Positions 37,645 to 47,050 of a stretch of 64,000 nucleotides of DNA are shown piece by piece (position 1 is the stretch's first letter; every line of letters starts with the position of its first letter). Under the pieces are notes generated by a model. The model was given only the letters and a program-made list of their open reading frames with translations. It ran no database searches and was not told where the DNA came from. Source of the DNA: Psychrobacter frigidicola (GTDB lineage: Bacteria; Pseudomonadota; Gammaproteobacteria; Pseudomonadales; Moraxellaceae). Both the position numbers and the translations under genes were made by a program. The DNA is taken from positions 992,001-1,056,000 of the forward strand of contig NZ_VORZ01000001.1 in NCBI RefSeq assembly GCF_007997305.1. Direction: 5' to 3'.

Positions 37645-38289
37645 ATGCCTACTCCTGCCACTCAACCCCTTCTTTCAGACAGCCTAAACGCGCTTGGCTT
37701 AACCTCTGACACGTTACTCTTTGCACTAAATTACGACTTTATCCCTACCAAACCAAAAGGTATGATGAAACGTTTCAAAGAAAATCAAGGCGCGATTGAT
37801 ATTGATTTGGCTTGCGTGTTGTATGATGATCAATGCACGATAAATGACTTGGTATGGTTTAAGCAATTACGCGATAAAGCGGAATCTGTACGTCATCAAG
37901 GCGACAGCCTAGATGGTAAAGATCGCGGCGAGCAAGCCATGTATCATGCCCCGCTCGATCAAGAACAAATTCGCTTATATCTACATAAGATTCCAGCTCA
38001 TATCACTCATATTGCCCTTATTGCCAGTTCGTACTTTGGTCAACCATTCATGGCCGTTGAGGATGGTGAAATCCATCTCAGTGATGATGAAGGCAATCGT
38101 GCTTTTGAAGTCAACCTAAAACAGCTGCCACGTGACTGTAACGCTGTTTGGATAGCCAGTCTACGCCGCGAAGTCAGTGACTGGCATTTGTCCCTTCAGA
38201 ACCTGCCATTAACGGACAACGACCTGCAAAAGGCAGCCCAACAAGTGGCACATGAGCTCGCCCGTGCCCTGCCCGTTCCACAAGGGTAA
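37645..38289 (+). CDS. TerD-family calcium-binding stress protein
   Basis: A protein of 214 residues containing one TerD domain: AIDIDLACVLYDD (about 50-62), then VRHQGDSLDGKDRGEQ (about 83-98) and the IPAHITHIALIASS strand. Acidic positions typical of TerD calcium sites (Asp-x-Asp, and Gly-Asp after the His) are present. TerD proteins belong to the tellurite/phage/colicin-resistance Ter family, but single-TerD genes beside a Lon-like protease and a WYL regulator are unfamiliar to me. AAGGAT precedes the ATG. The gene ends at a bidirectional terminator. Confidence 0.8.
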   Translation: MPTPATQPLLSDSLNALGLTSDTLLFALNYDFIPTKPKGMMKRFKENQGAIDIDLACVLYDDQCTINDLVWFKQLRDKAESVRHQGDSLDGKDRGEQAMYHAPLDQEQIRLYLHKIPAHITHIALIASSYFGQPFMAVEDGEIHLSDDEGNRAFEVNLKQLPRDCNAVWIASLRREVSDWHLSLQNLPLTDNDLQKAAQQVAHELARALPVPQG

Positions 38290-38327
38290 GCAGCCAAGAG
38301 GCAGCTACCATAAAGTTAAGCCATTAT

Positions 38328-38372
38328 AAAAAATGCTCGATAAACTAATGAATAGTTTATCAAGCATTTTTA
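38328..38372. terminator. Bidirectional intrinsic terminator
   Basis: A stem of about 17 bp with one mismatch, reading AAAAATGCT and onward to AGCATTTTT, lies between the convergent TerD-like and ion-channel genes. Confidence 0.85.
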
Positions 38373-38394
38373 AATTCGTTATTAACTATAAGTA

Positions 38395-39375
38395 TTACTC
38401 TAACGCTTCTCCACAATGCGGACAAAAATTCTTTTTACGCACGTCTTTTTCTCGGCGCTCAAGCGCTTGTTCCCGTAGTACCTGCAGAACAATATCTTGC
38501 GCCTGCTCTTTATCGAGTCCCAACTCGCGACGAATCTTATCAATCATGGTTTGGTTTTGCACCAAGTCAAAATCGCCATCGACTAAAAACTCACGAAACT
38601 GCTGCTCAAGCTCATCGCGGCGTTGGGCAAGCTCATTAGCCAGACCCGTAGCTAAAATACCCGCAGGCAGTGCTGCTAGGCCCACACCCAAAATGGTAAT
38701 GATTGCCCCTAATATTTTACCTGCCGTCGTAATGGGCGTGACATCGCCATAGCCAACGGTCGTTAGGGTGACCACCGCCCACCACATGGCTTTTGGTATC
38801 GATTCAAACTCCTCAGGCTGCGCATGGTTCTCTACCAAATAGATACCACTAGACGCCGTGACAATCATAATGATTAAAATAAAAATAACGGCCTGGAACG
38901 AGCCTTTTTCTTTGCTGATAACCACCAATAAAATACGCATGGAGGCAAAATAACGCGTTAGCTTTAGAATTCTAAATAAACGTAAAATCCGTAGGAAACG
39001 CAAATCGATACTAACAAGGAAGTTTAGAAATGCAGGGGCAATCGCGACTAAATCTATCAAGGCTGAAGGACTTTTTAACCACTGCCAGCGTTGGCGCCAC
39101 GTCGTATTATCAGGCTTAGCATCGGCCACGCTCCATAAACGTAGCAAATACTCTACAGAAAACACCACGATAGAGAAGTTCTCAAAATGTGTAAAGTAGC
39201 TTTGGTACGGGTAATACCACTGATCGACAGATTCAGCGATGACTGCTGCCACGTTGGTCATAATCAAAAAAATCAGAAAATAATCGACGCAACGACTGAA
39301 CAGCGTGTCATGATCGTCATTCTGTAAAATATTATAGACAAAATGACGCAAGCGCCGTATGGGCTGTAATAGCAT
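38395..39375 (-). CDS. Voltage-gated potassium channel-like ion transporter with C-terminal zinc ribbon
   Basis: A six-helix ion channel of 326 residues. S4-like arginines appear every third residue in LRFLRILRLFRILKLTRYF (125-143), and the selectivity filter is TVGYGD at 206-211, so it is K+-selective by motif. After S6 comes a soluble tail of about 85 residues, including a coiled-coil-like ELAQRRDELEQQFREF and ending with CPHCGEAL at 319-326, a half zinc-ribbon that is unusual in KvAP-like channels. The start is ATG at 39375. The neighbouring miniprotein (39483-39710) carries the same CPHC motif. Confidence 0.88.
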   Translation of the reverse strand: MLLQPIRRLRHFVYNILQNDDHDTLFSRCVDYFLIFLIMTNVAAVIAESVDQWYYPYQSYFTHFENFSIVVFSVEYLLRLWSVADAKPDNTTWRQRWQWLKSPSALIDLVAIAPAFLNFLVSIDLRFLRILRLFRILKLTRYFASMRILLVVISKEKGSFQAVIFILIIMIVTASSGIYLVENHAQPEEFESIPKAMWWAVVTLTTVGYGDVTPITTAGKILGAIITILGVGLAALPAGILATGLANELAQRRDELEQQFREFLVDGDFDLVQNQTMIDKIRRELGLDKEQAQDIVLQVLREQALERREKDVRKKNFCPHCGEALE

Positions 39376-39482
39376 GCCGCTCCTTAGCGGTATAACACCG
39401 ATAGTATTCTGATTAATTAAAAGGTGATGGAAGGAAACAGTGAGCTTAGAAGTATTGCTGATATATTTAATAATAGCGGCGA

Positions 39483-39710
39483 TTATACTAAATATACATA
39501 ATAAATGTAGACTAATACCAGTAGTAACATGACCATTATGCCCAAGCTTAACTGTAAAAGCTGCTGTTCAAGACGTAAGCGGTCATTCGAATTATTAGCG
39601 ATTATCAGTGACATTCCGCAGTGCGGACAGTTATTATCAGCTTGATTTAATACCATCATTGAGCGCGCATGATGACAGCGTAATGGAGAGTTACTACAAT
39701 AGCCCGTCAT
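39483..39710 (-). CDS. Small zinc-ribbon, tail-anchored membrane protein
   Basis: A protein of 75 residues. The N-terminal half has two cysteine pairs, C-x6-C (residues 5 and 12) and CPHC near 28-31, compatible with one zinc site. Residues about 52-75 are a single hydrophobic helix (GIMVMLLLVLVYIYYVYLV), so it would be tail-anchored with the ribbon in the cytosol. AAGGT lies somewhat far from the ATG (about 12 bases). It precedes the K+ channel gene on the same strand by 107 bases. Function unknown. Confidence 0.6.
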   Translation of the reverse strand: MTGYCSNSPLRCHHARSMMVLNQADNNCPHCGMSLIIANNSNDRLRLEQQLLQLSLGIMVMLLLVLVYIYYVYLV

Positions 39711-39977
39711 ATATTATTACTACCTTTATTATAAACCTTGCCTTCTCTATATAACCTTTTAGTTAAATTAGTAATGATTATCAATATCGTAATTGTAAAC
39801 ATATATTAATTAAATCACTCTTTTCTATCTAATTCACTACTGCTTGTAAGGAATATGTATTATAATAAGGGCAACAGTTAGCAGTTAATTTATAACTGCG
39901 ACTTTGCCTATCAGTAACGGATGTCATCCCTCATCTATGCATACTGATAACTATTGATTACATTGAGGAATCCAAGC

Positions 39978-40604
39978 ATGAAACTACAATCCCTAGTTTT
40001 AGCAACTGCCGCTGCACTCACTATGACTACTGCCTTTGCTGTACCTGCTGGTACCTGGTCAGTGGCCGCTGGTGCGCACTATGTTGACCCTAAAAGTGAT
40101 AATGGTAGTGTATTAGGTGGTGCATACTCTGTTGATGTTGACGGTGATGTGCGTCCAACGATCAGCGGTGAATACTTTATCGCTAATAACGTTGGTATCG
40201 AGCTACTCGCTGCGATCCCATTTCATCATGATTTTACCCTAACTGATGCAGCGGGCGGTGAACTTAAAGGTAAAACCCAACATTTACCACCAACGCTTTC
40301 TCTTCAATATCACTTCGATGGCTATAATATGCCGATGAATGTGAAGCCGTTTGTTGGTGTTGGTGTGAACTACACCACTTTCTTTAAAGAAAGAATCTCT
40401 ACTGGTGGTGACTTAAAGCTTGATGATAGCGTTGGTGTGGCGGGTCATGTTGGTCTTGATGTTCCTTTCACACCAACTGAAGCTTTCCGTATTGATGCCC
40501 GCTATATGGACATCAAAACAGATGCGACTTTAGATGGCAAAGATATTGGTGAAATCAATATTAGCCCTTGGGTTTACGGTGTTGCTTTTGTTAAACAGTT
40601 CTAA
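39978..40604 (+). CDS. ompW: OmpW-family outer membrane protein
   Basis: An eight-stranded outer-membrane barrel of 208 residues from the ATG at 39978. GAGGAA lies 7 bases upstream, so the longer TTG frame at 39954 is rejected. A signal peptide ends at TTAFA (about residue 21); the mature start VPAGTWSVAAGAHYVDPKSDNG is a classic OmpW opening. Further family marks are GIELLAAIPFHHDF, KTQHLPPTLSLQYHF and the aromatic C-terminus (VKQF) for Bam recognition. OmpW proteins form narrow hydrophobic channels and respond to iron or stress. It ends in a strong hairpin. Confidence 0.94.
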   Translation: MKLQSLVLATAAALTMTTAFAVPAGTWSVAAGAHYVDPKSDNGSVLGGAYSVDVDGDVRPTISGEYFIANNVGIELLAAIPFHHDFTLTDAAGGELKGKTQHLPPTLSLQYHFDGYNMPMNVKPFVGVGVNYTTFFKERISTGGDLKLDDSVGVAGHVGLDVPFTPTEAFRIDARYMDIKTDATLDGKDIGEINISPWVYGVAFVKQF

Positions 40605-40636
40605 TATAACAACAATATGAATTAAAAATTACAAAT

Positions 40637-40666
40637 AAAAAAGCCAGCTTGCAAGCTGGCTTTTTT
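40637..40666 (+). terminator. Intrinsic terminator of ompW
   Basis: A 14-bp near-perfect palindrome, core GCCAGCTT/AAGCTGGC, with A and T runs on the flanks, about 33 bases after the stop codon. Confidence 0.85.
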
Positions 40667-40710
40667 ATTTCTGTCTTGCCATCTTATTATTTTACTAAGT
40701 AGCAGAGAAT

Positions 40711-40742
40711 AAAAAAAGACCATCCGTAGACAGTCTTTTTTA
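40711..40742 (-). terminator. Intrinsic terminator downstream of aceF
   Basis: A 9-bp stem, AAAAAAGAC/GTCTTTTTT, read on the minus strand about 45 bases after the aceF stop. Confidence 0.65.
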
Positions 40743-40787
40743 TTTAGCTAAGATATTGATATATCAGATATCTTTTTGCGACATCGC

Positions 40788-42509
40788 TTATAGCAAGATA
40801 CGACGCGGATCGGAAAGTAAACTTGCCACATAACGCGTAAATACAGCAGCGTCAGCACCGTTGATAACACGGTGATCATAAGATAACGATAACGGCAACA
40901 TTAGGCGTGGCTCAAAGGTTTGCTTAGCGGCATTCCATTGCGGCTGCATCGTTGCTTCTGATGCGCCTAAGATACCCACTTGTGGCCAATTTACTAGTGG
41001 CGTAAACGCCGTACCACCTAGAATTCCTTGGCTTGAAATCGTAAAACTGGCACCTTGCAAGTCTTTGGTACTCAGCTTCTTATCACGAGCTTTAATAGCC
41101 AACTCGCCGATTTCAATGGCAATTTGCTTGATACCCTTTTCATGGGCATTTTTGATAACTGGAACGATTAGGCCATCATCCGTTGCCACGGCAATACCCA
41201 TGTTTACGCTTTTACGCATAATGACTTGCGTATTGTCATCACTTAAATGACTGTTAAAGCGTGGGTGTTGCGTGAGTGCATAAGCTGTCGCTTTGACGAT
41301 AAAGGCCAATATCGTTAGACCAATACCTTGAGCTTTCATACCCCCTTTTAACTCACCACGCAATTTTTCAGTTTCTGTGATATCAGAGACGTCAAATTGG
41401 GTGACTTGTGGCAAATAAGTATTGTAATTAAGCTGCGGTATTGACACCTTTTGCAAACGGGTCAAATCTTGAGTTTCTGTTTCACCCCAAATTTCAACAT
41501 TGCTCATATCAGGCAGTTTTGGCAAACTTGAGCTGGCAACGTTACCGCTCATTGGTGCTGCTTGCTGTGTGGTTAAGCTGACTTTAACATGCGCAAACAA
41601 ATCTTCTTTTAAGATGCGATCATTCAGCGCCGAACCTCTGACTTGCGTGATATCAACACCCAATTGACGCGCAAGCTTACGCACGGCAGGACCTGCATAC
41701 ACTTCTGTTAACTTAGCATTAACCTGAGCTTCCGTCAGCTTACCATTGACATTATTCGCCGCTGTATTACTGGCAGGAGCAGACTTAACAGCAGCTTGTT
41801 TTGGCTCACCAGTGGTCTGTTTCTGTGACGCAGGTGTGGCTTCTTTTTCGCTTGTAGAAGCTGCTTTGGCTTCAGGCTCATCAACTTTATCACTATTAAC
41901 CGCATCAGTCTCAATGCCAACAATAACGATAAAATCTTGACCATTAGCAACCATGTCACCAGTTTTAACCAGTATCTTTTCAATCTTGCCTGCTACTGGA
42001 GCAGGTACTTCGACTGAAGCTTTATCAGACTCAATCAAGATAATAGACTGATCGGCAGTGACAATATCGCCAACGCTGACCATAATCTCAGCGACTTGCG
42101 CTTCATCAACACCTAAGTCTGGTAGGGCATGAGTCGTTGCCGTACCTGCTTGAACAGCAGGTTTTGATGTGTCTTTCTCATTTTTATTGGCTTCAGCCGT
42201 CTCAGATGATTTTGCTACAGCTTCCTCAGGCGCTTTATCTTCTTCTATAGCACTGTCATCTTCTGTGCTTGCATCTTCAGTAGCATCGCTATCAAGCTCA
42301 ATCAGAACCATGCCTTCGCTAACTTGGTCACCGATAGCAACATTAATCTTCGTGATTTTACCAGCAGCTGAGCTTGGCACTTCAACCGACGCTTTATCTG
42401 ACTCTAACAAGATAATATTATCATCTTTTGCAATAACGTCACCGACCTGCACCATAATTTCACTGACTTCAGCGCTATCTACACCCAAATCGGGGGCTTT
42501 AATTTCCAT
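40788..42509 (-). CDS. aceF: Pyruvate dehydrogenase E2 (dihydrolipoamide acetyltransferase)
   Basis: Core of the pyruvate dehydrogenase complex. The 573-residue chain has two lipoyl domains with lipoylated lysines at Lys39 and Lys163 (ESDKASVEVP repeated), Ala/Glu/Lys-rich linkers, a peripheral-subunit-binding domain at about 271-310 (AGPAVRKLARQLGVD) and the catalytic domain ending YDHRVINGADAAVF with active His546. Two lipoyl domains differ from the three of E. coli. An AAGGAGA-type site precedes the ATG. It is 24 bases downstream of aceE; no lpd (E3) follows. Confidence 0.96.
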   Translation of the reverse strand: MEIKAPDLGVDSAEVSEIMVQVGDVIAKDDNIILLESDKASVEVPSSAAGKITKINVAIGDQVSEGMVLIELDSDATEDASTEDDSAIEEDKAPEEAVAKSSETAEANKNEKDTSKPAVQAGTATTHALPDLGVDEAQVAEIMVSVGDIVTADQSIILIESDKASVEVPAPVAGKIEKILVKTGDMVANGQDFIVIVGIETDAVNSDKVDEPEAKAASTSEKEATPASQKQTTGEPKQAAVKSAPASNTAANNVNGKLTEAQVNAKLTEVYAGPAVRKLARQLGVDITQVRGSALNDRILKEDLFAHVKVSLTTQQAAPMSGNVASSSLPKLPDMSNVEIWGETETQDLTRLQKVSIPQLNYNTYLPQVTQFDVSDITETEKLRGELKGGMKAQGIGLTILAFIVKATAYALTQHPRFNSHLSDDNTQVIMRKSVNMGIAVATDDGLIVPVIKNAHEKGIKQIAIEIGELAIKARDKKLSTKDLQGASFTISSQGILGGTAFTPLVNWPQVGILGASEATMQPQWNAAKQTFEPRLMLPLSLSYDHRVINGADAAVFTRYVASLLSDPRRILL

Positions 42510-42533
42510 CCTTATTCTCCTTGTCTATAGGTT

Positions 42534-45350
42534 CTATTCTGCGACGTCATCATCACTGAGTAAAGTAGCATCCGCTGAATCTTCAGCACGGCCTTCACTA
42601 CTGATTTCATCATCGTCTTCAGCAACAAACTCAGGTACAGGAATCGGATTTATATTGCCAGGCGCTGGTGCATCTGGAGAATGGTCATAATAAGGCTGCT
42701 GTTGCCACGCAGGCGGATGATCGATATCAATATTCAAGCTAGATATCGCATCTTTAACCAAACGCATTTCCACTTCGCCTTCATCAGCCAAGCGCTTTAG
42801 GGTGGCGACAACAATATGGGCGGCATCAACGTTAAAGAAACTACGTAGGTTCTCACGAGTATCAGAGCGACCATAACCATCAGTACCTAGCGTGGTATAA
42901 GGACGGCTATCAGGTAACCAGGCACGGATTTGTTCTGAATAATTGCGCATATAATCCGTCGCTGCCACTACCACACCTTCATGCGGTGCAAGCTGTTCAG
43001 TCACCCATGGCACACGCTCTTCATCCATTGGATGCAGACGGTTATAGTCATCACACACCATACCATCACGGGTCAATTCGTTAAAGCTGGTCACGCTCCA
43101 AACGTTGGAGGTGATATTGAACTCGTCTTTTAATATCTGAGACGCTTTTTGCACTTCGCGTAAAATAACGCCAGACCCTAGCAGTTGTACTTGGGCTGAA
43201 CCATTATCTTCTAACAGATACATACCGCGTTTGATGCCTTCTTCAACACCTTCTGGCATTTCAGGTTGCTCATAATTTTCGTTCATCAAGGTCAAGTAAT
43301 AATAGACACGCTCACCTTCAGCATACATCCGGCGCAAACCGTCATGCATCACAACCGCCAACTCATAACCAAAGCACGGATCATAGCTGACACAGTTAGG
43401 CACGACGTTAAATAGAATTTGTGAATGACCATCTTGATGCTGTAGACCTTCACCGTTCAGCGTGGTACGACCCGCTGTTGCACCTAGCAAGAAGCCTTGT
43501 GCTTGACAATCGCCAGCTGCCCAAGCTAAGTCACCAACGCGTTGGAAACCAAACATCGAGTAGTAAATATACATCGGAATCATCGGTAATGCATTTACAG
43601 AATAACTGGTAGCAAGCGCAATCCAAGCACTCATCGCACCGGCTTCATTAATACCCTCTTCCAACATATGACCATCAATGGCTTCTTTATAACCCATCAA
43701 CGCTTCACTGTCTTCAGGTGTATATTTTTGTCCTACCGCAGAGTAAATACCCAGTTGACGGAACATACCTTCTAAACCAAAAGTACGCGCCTCATCTGGA
43801 ACAATAGGTACTACACGGTCTTGGATATCTTTATTTTTCAGCATCGCCGCAAGCAGACGTACAAATACCATCGTCGTTGATTGCTCTTTACCGTTGCTGC
43901 CTTTTAAGACACGATCAAAAATAGACAATTCAGGAATGTTCAAGGGAATATGACCACTACGGCGATTCGGCAAATGACCGCCTAACGCTTCACGGCGACC
44001 TTTAAGGTACTTCATCTCCGCTGAATCTTCAGCTGGACGATAGAACGGTAGCGTCTCTAACTGCTCATCGGTAAATGGCAAGTCAAAACGGTCACGGAAG
44101 TAAACTAAAGCATCTTGCTCCAGCTTTTTCACCTGATGCGATTTATTAACCGCTTGAGTTTGCTTTGATAAACCATAGCCTTTCACAGTCTTCACTAAAA
44201 TAACCGTTGGCTGACCTTTGGTTTTCATGGCTTCACTAAATGCAGCATAAACCTTCATAGGATCATGACCACCACGGTTCAGACGCGAAATATCATCATC
44301 GGTTAACGCATCAGCCATTTCTTTTAATTCGGGATATTTATTAAAGAAGTGTTCGCGAGTAAATTCAGCACTACGCGCTTCATATAATTGATACTCACCG
44401 TCAACCGCTTCTTCCATGCGATATTTAAGAACACCTGTCTCATCTTTGGCAAGTAGCGAATCCCAATTACCGCCCCAAACGACTTTAATTACTCGCCAGC
44501 CAGCACCACGGAAAACCGATTCAAGCTCTTGAATAATTTTACCATTACCACGAACCGGACCATCAAGGCGTTGCAAGTTACAGTTAACGACCCAAATCAG
44601 GTTATCTAACTTCTCACGACCTGCAAGTGAAATAGCACCTAAACTTTCTGGCTCATCCGTTTCACCATCACCCAAGAACGCCCAAATCTTACGATCTTCT
44701 TTTTCTAATAATTTGCGGTTTTCCATATAGCGATGTACATGCGCATGGTAAATCGACATGATAGGACCCAAGCCCATTGATACCGTTGGGAACTGCCAAT
44801 AGTCCGGCATCAAATAAGGGTGTGGATAGCTAGATAAGCCTTTACCACCCACTTCACGACGGAAGTTATCCAGCTGATCCTCAGTCAAGCGACCTTCTAA
44901 ATAAGAACGCGCATACATACCAGGCGCTGAGTGACCTTGGTAATAAATCATATCACCGCCAAAATGATCACTGGCAGCACGGAAGAAATGGTTAAAGCCA
45001 GTCTCATAAAGGGTAGCACTAGAGGCAAATGAGGCTAAGTGACCGCCCAAATCATCATCATTTTTATTGGCGCGCATCACCATGGCAAGCGCATTATAGC
45101 GAATCAATGCGCGAATTTTACGCTCAATAGCTAAATCCCCAGGGTACATTGGCTCATCTTCTACCGCGATGGTATTAATATAAGCAGTATCAAGGCGATT
45201 AAACGGCAGACCTTCTTGTACGCCCATATTGTATAAAGCTTTTAGCAAAAATTGTGCACGGTCTTTGTCCGCATGCTTAATGACAGATTCGAAAGCTTGT
45301 AGCCATTCCTGCGTTTCGGTGCTGTCAGCATCCTTATAGTAATTCGACAT
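42534..45350 (-). CDS. aceE: Pyruvate dehydrogenase E1 (homodimeric, ThDP-dependent)
   Basis: Decarboxylates pyruvate and reductively acetylates E2. From the ATG at 45350 (AAAGGA six bases upstream; the frame from 45374 lacks a site) it has 938 residues. Hallmarks: GHSAPGMYARSYLEGRL, FLGDGETDEPES (ThDP motif GDG), VNCNLQRLDGPVRGN, and SWIALATSY, then YYYLTLMNENYEQP. The C-terminus runs about 35 residues past the usual end as an acidic tail (EDDDEISSEG, then LLSDDDVAE). It is co-transcribed with aceF. No pdhR-like gene is near; the leader of over 1 kb may hold regulation. Confidence 0.96.
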   Translation of the reverse strand: MSNYYKDADSTETQEWLQAFESVIKHADKDRAQFLLKALYNMGVQEGLPFNRLDTAYINTIAVEDEPMYPGDLAIERKIRALIRYNALAMVMRANKNDDDLGGHLASFASSATLYETGFNHFFRAASDHFGGDMIYYQGHSAPGMYARSYLEGRLTEDQLDNFRREVGGKGLSSYPHPYLMPDYWQFPTVSMGLGPIMSIYHAHVHRYMENRKLLEKEDRKIWAFLGDGETDEPESLGAISLAGREKLDNLIWVVNCNLQRLDGPVRGNGKIIQELESVFRGAGWRVIKVVWGGNWDSLLAKDETGVLKYRMEEAVDGEYQLYEARSAEFTREHFFNKYPELKEMADALTDDDISRLNRGGHDPMKVYAAFSEAMKTKGQPTVILVKTVKGYGLSKQTQAVNKSHQVKKLEQDALVYFRDRFDLPFTDEQLETLPFYRPAEDSAEMKYLKGRREALGGHLPNRRSGHIPLNIPELSIFDRVLKGSNGKEQSTTMVFVRLLAAMLKNKDIQDRVVPIVPDEARTFGLEGMFRQLGIYSAVGQKYTPEDSEALMGYKEAIDGHMLEEGINEAGAMSAWIALATSYSVNALPMIPMYIYYSMFGFQRVGDLAWAAGDCQAQGFLLGATAGRTTLNGEGLQHQDGHSQILFNVVPNCVSYDPCFGYELAVVMHDGLRRMYAEGERVYYYLTLMNENYEQPEMPEGVEEGIKRGMYLLEDNGSAQVQLLGSGVILREVQKASQILKDEFNITSNVWSVTSFNELTRDGMVCDDYNRLHPMDEERVPWVTEQLAPHEGVVVAATDYMRNYSEQIRAWLPDSRPYTTLGTDGYGRSDTRENLRSFFNVDAAHIVVATLKRLADEGEVEMRLVKDAISSLNIDIDHPPAWQQQPYYDHSPDAPAPGNINPIPVPEFVAEDDDEISSEGRAEDSADATLLSDDDVAE

Positions 45351-46542
45351 TATTAATCCTTTTATATGAGTCATTCCTGTGTCAGGACAGGGTGTTATTG
45401 AATGGGATAAAGTAATTATGCAACGGATTACTTAACGACTTCCTTGCTCTATTTAAGCATTCCATTGACTGACACGTGATATCGCGCCATTGTATTTGAG
45501 CATGATATAACCGGAGTTATATAGCCCGCAAGCTATGTTCCATAGACAAGCTTACATGCTTGGTGTTAATCCAGCGCTATAAGTTAACATAATATGGCAA
45601 GTTAGGTATAAAAAGATAGGCTTAAAAGTCCAGCTGTATACAAAACCAGGCCTAAGAATACTAGGTAATAGCCACGTAGAGTATACAAGTATATCAAAGT
45701 TAGATACAGAGCGTCTTCATGTTAAGCGCACTATTGCTCTCAGCTAATAAAATGTAGCTATCATCTATCAAATATTTATTACTAAGTAGTATTGCAGCGA
45801 ACTGTAAAGATGAGCATGACAAATACTTTTTAAACCTATTAATCGAAATTATCAAACATCTGCTTAACCTAAACTTAGAGTATTGTTCTTAATCTCCCTA
45901 AATCTGTTCATTCTACTATTTAGGTGAACCCTCTAAATTCTAGTTATTTTTACGTATGTTTATTGTTATAATAAGTAGCAAGCTATTAAAATTAATTTTC
46001 TATGTTTATGACGGATTACCAACGATAAAAGTCGTCAATCTGTGTTTTCATACTACTAATATATCTTTCAACACAAAACATTCATGGCTCTATAACGCCT
46101 ATAGATTAGCTTATGACTGGTCACTTACTAGAATAATTCAATACTTAAATAGTAAAGACCGAACTACACCATCTAAATAATATTGAAAGGCTAACTGAGT
46201 CTATAATATAAACATCGATATTATGGACGTTAAAACGTTTATCTAACCCCCAACTACATCGTATCTATAACCCTATAAAATCAGATCGGATTGCTTTTGT
46301 TAGCTATACCGCTTATTCGCCGTTGCTGTCCGTTTGTCAGACTTTTACTTAGTATGCTGCAATTTTTCTTTGCATCTATGGTAACTCATATATAATGAAA
46401 GTAGATTACATTGTAATTACATTTATATACACTAATTATACGAAGTATATTTATTTATAATAATAAAAACTTGTCCCCCTCTTTTGTTTGGTTAAATAAT
46501 CCTTGTACTGTTACAAGCCTTTTATGTGACCAGGAGTTTATT
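45351..46542. other. 1.2-kb AT-rich region without a supported gene
   Basis: It separates aceE from the surface-protein locus and carries both divergent promoters. A 74-codon frame at 45956-46180 has no ribosome site and reads as low-information, so it is not called. I saw no tRNA or clear hairpin terminator. AT content rises toward 46.4 kb. Confidence 0.4.
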
Positions 46543-47007
46543 ATGAAAACTGCCTACTCTTTAAAACAACTCATCATAGCTGCGTCGGTATCTGCTACTT
46601 TTCTTAGCAGTGCTCTAGCAGCTGACACTTTGAAGATGGAGCTTCAAGCCAATAAAATCTCTAAAGGCATTAATGGTAAGTCAAGCTATATAGCGGCCTC
46701 AGACGCTAAAATAGGAGAAACAGTACAGTATCGTGCCATTTATACTAATGTCATTGAGCAACCGATTAGTAATGTTGCCGTCATCCTGCCCATACCAGCC
46801 AATATGACGTTTACCGGTGAGGCTAAGCCTATCAGCGCGCAAGCAACTGTCGATGGTAAAAACTATGCCGATATGCCACTTATGCGTAGAGTTAATGGCA
46901 AGGTAGTCAAAATTCCCTTATCGGAATACAGGGCACTTCGCTGGAACATCAAATGGCTTCCAGCAAGCAAATCAGCAGATGTTTCGATGAATACCATTGT
47001 CAACTAA
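46543..47007 (+). CDS. Exported DUF11-like repeat protein
   Basis: A protein of 154 residues from the ATG at 46543, which follows CAGGAG by a good spacing; the longer frame from 46471 lacks a site. A signal peptide ends at SSALAA (about 24). The mature part shows the DUF11 pattern of a beta-sandwich repeat: AKIGETVQYRAIYTNVIEQPISNVAVILPIPANMTFTGE, then SEYRALRWNIKWLPASKSADVSM. This is the domain preceding gene products in secreted repeat proteins. It heads the locus that continues with the relic at 47051 and the barrel protein. Function is surface or periplasmic, otherwise unknown. Confidence 0.8.
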   Translation: MKTAYSLKQLIIAASVSATFLSSALAADTLKMELQANKISKGINGKSSYIAASDAKIGETVQYRAIYTNVIEQPISNVAVILPIPANMTFTGEAKPISAQATVDGKNYADMPLMRRVNGKVVKIPLSEYRALRWNIKWLPASKSADVSMNTIVN

Positions 47008-47050
47008 GTATATTTACTCTCTTACGTTATATGTTTTGAGAAATTAAAGT

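Noticed and set aside
45956..46180. 74-codon frame in the 1.2-kb gap
   Set aside because: No ribosome site, AT-rich composition and no recognisable motif; most likely chance.
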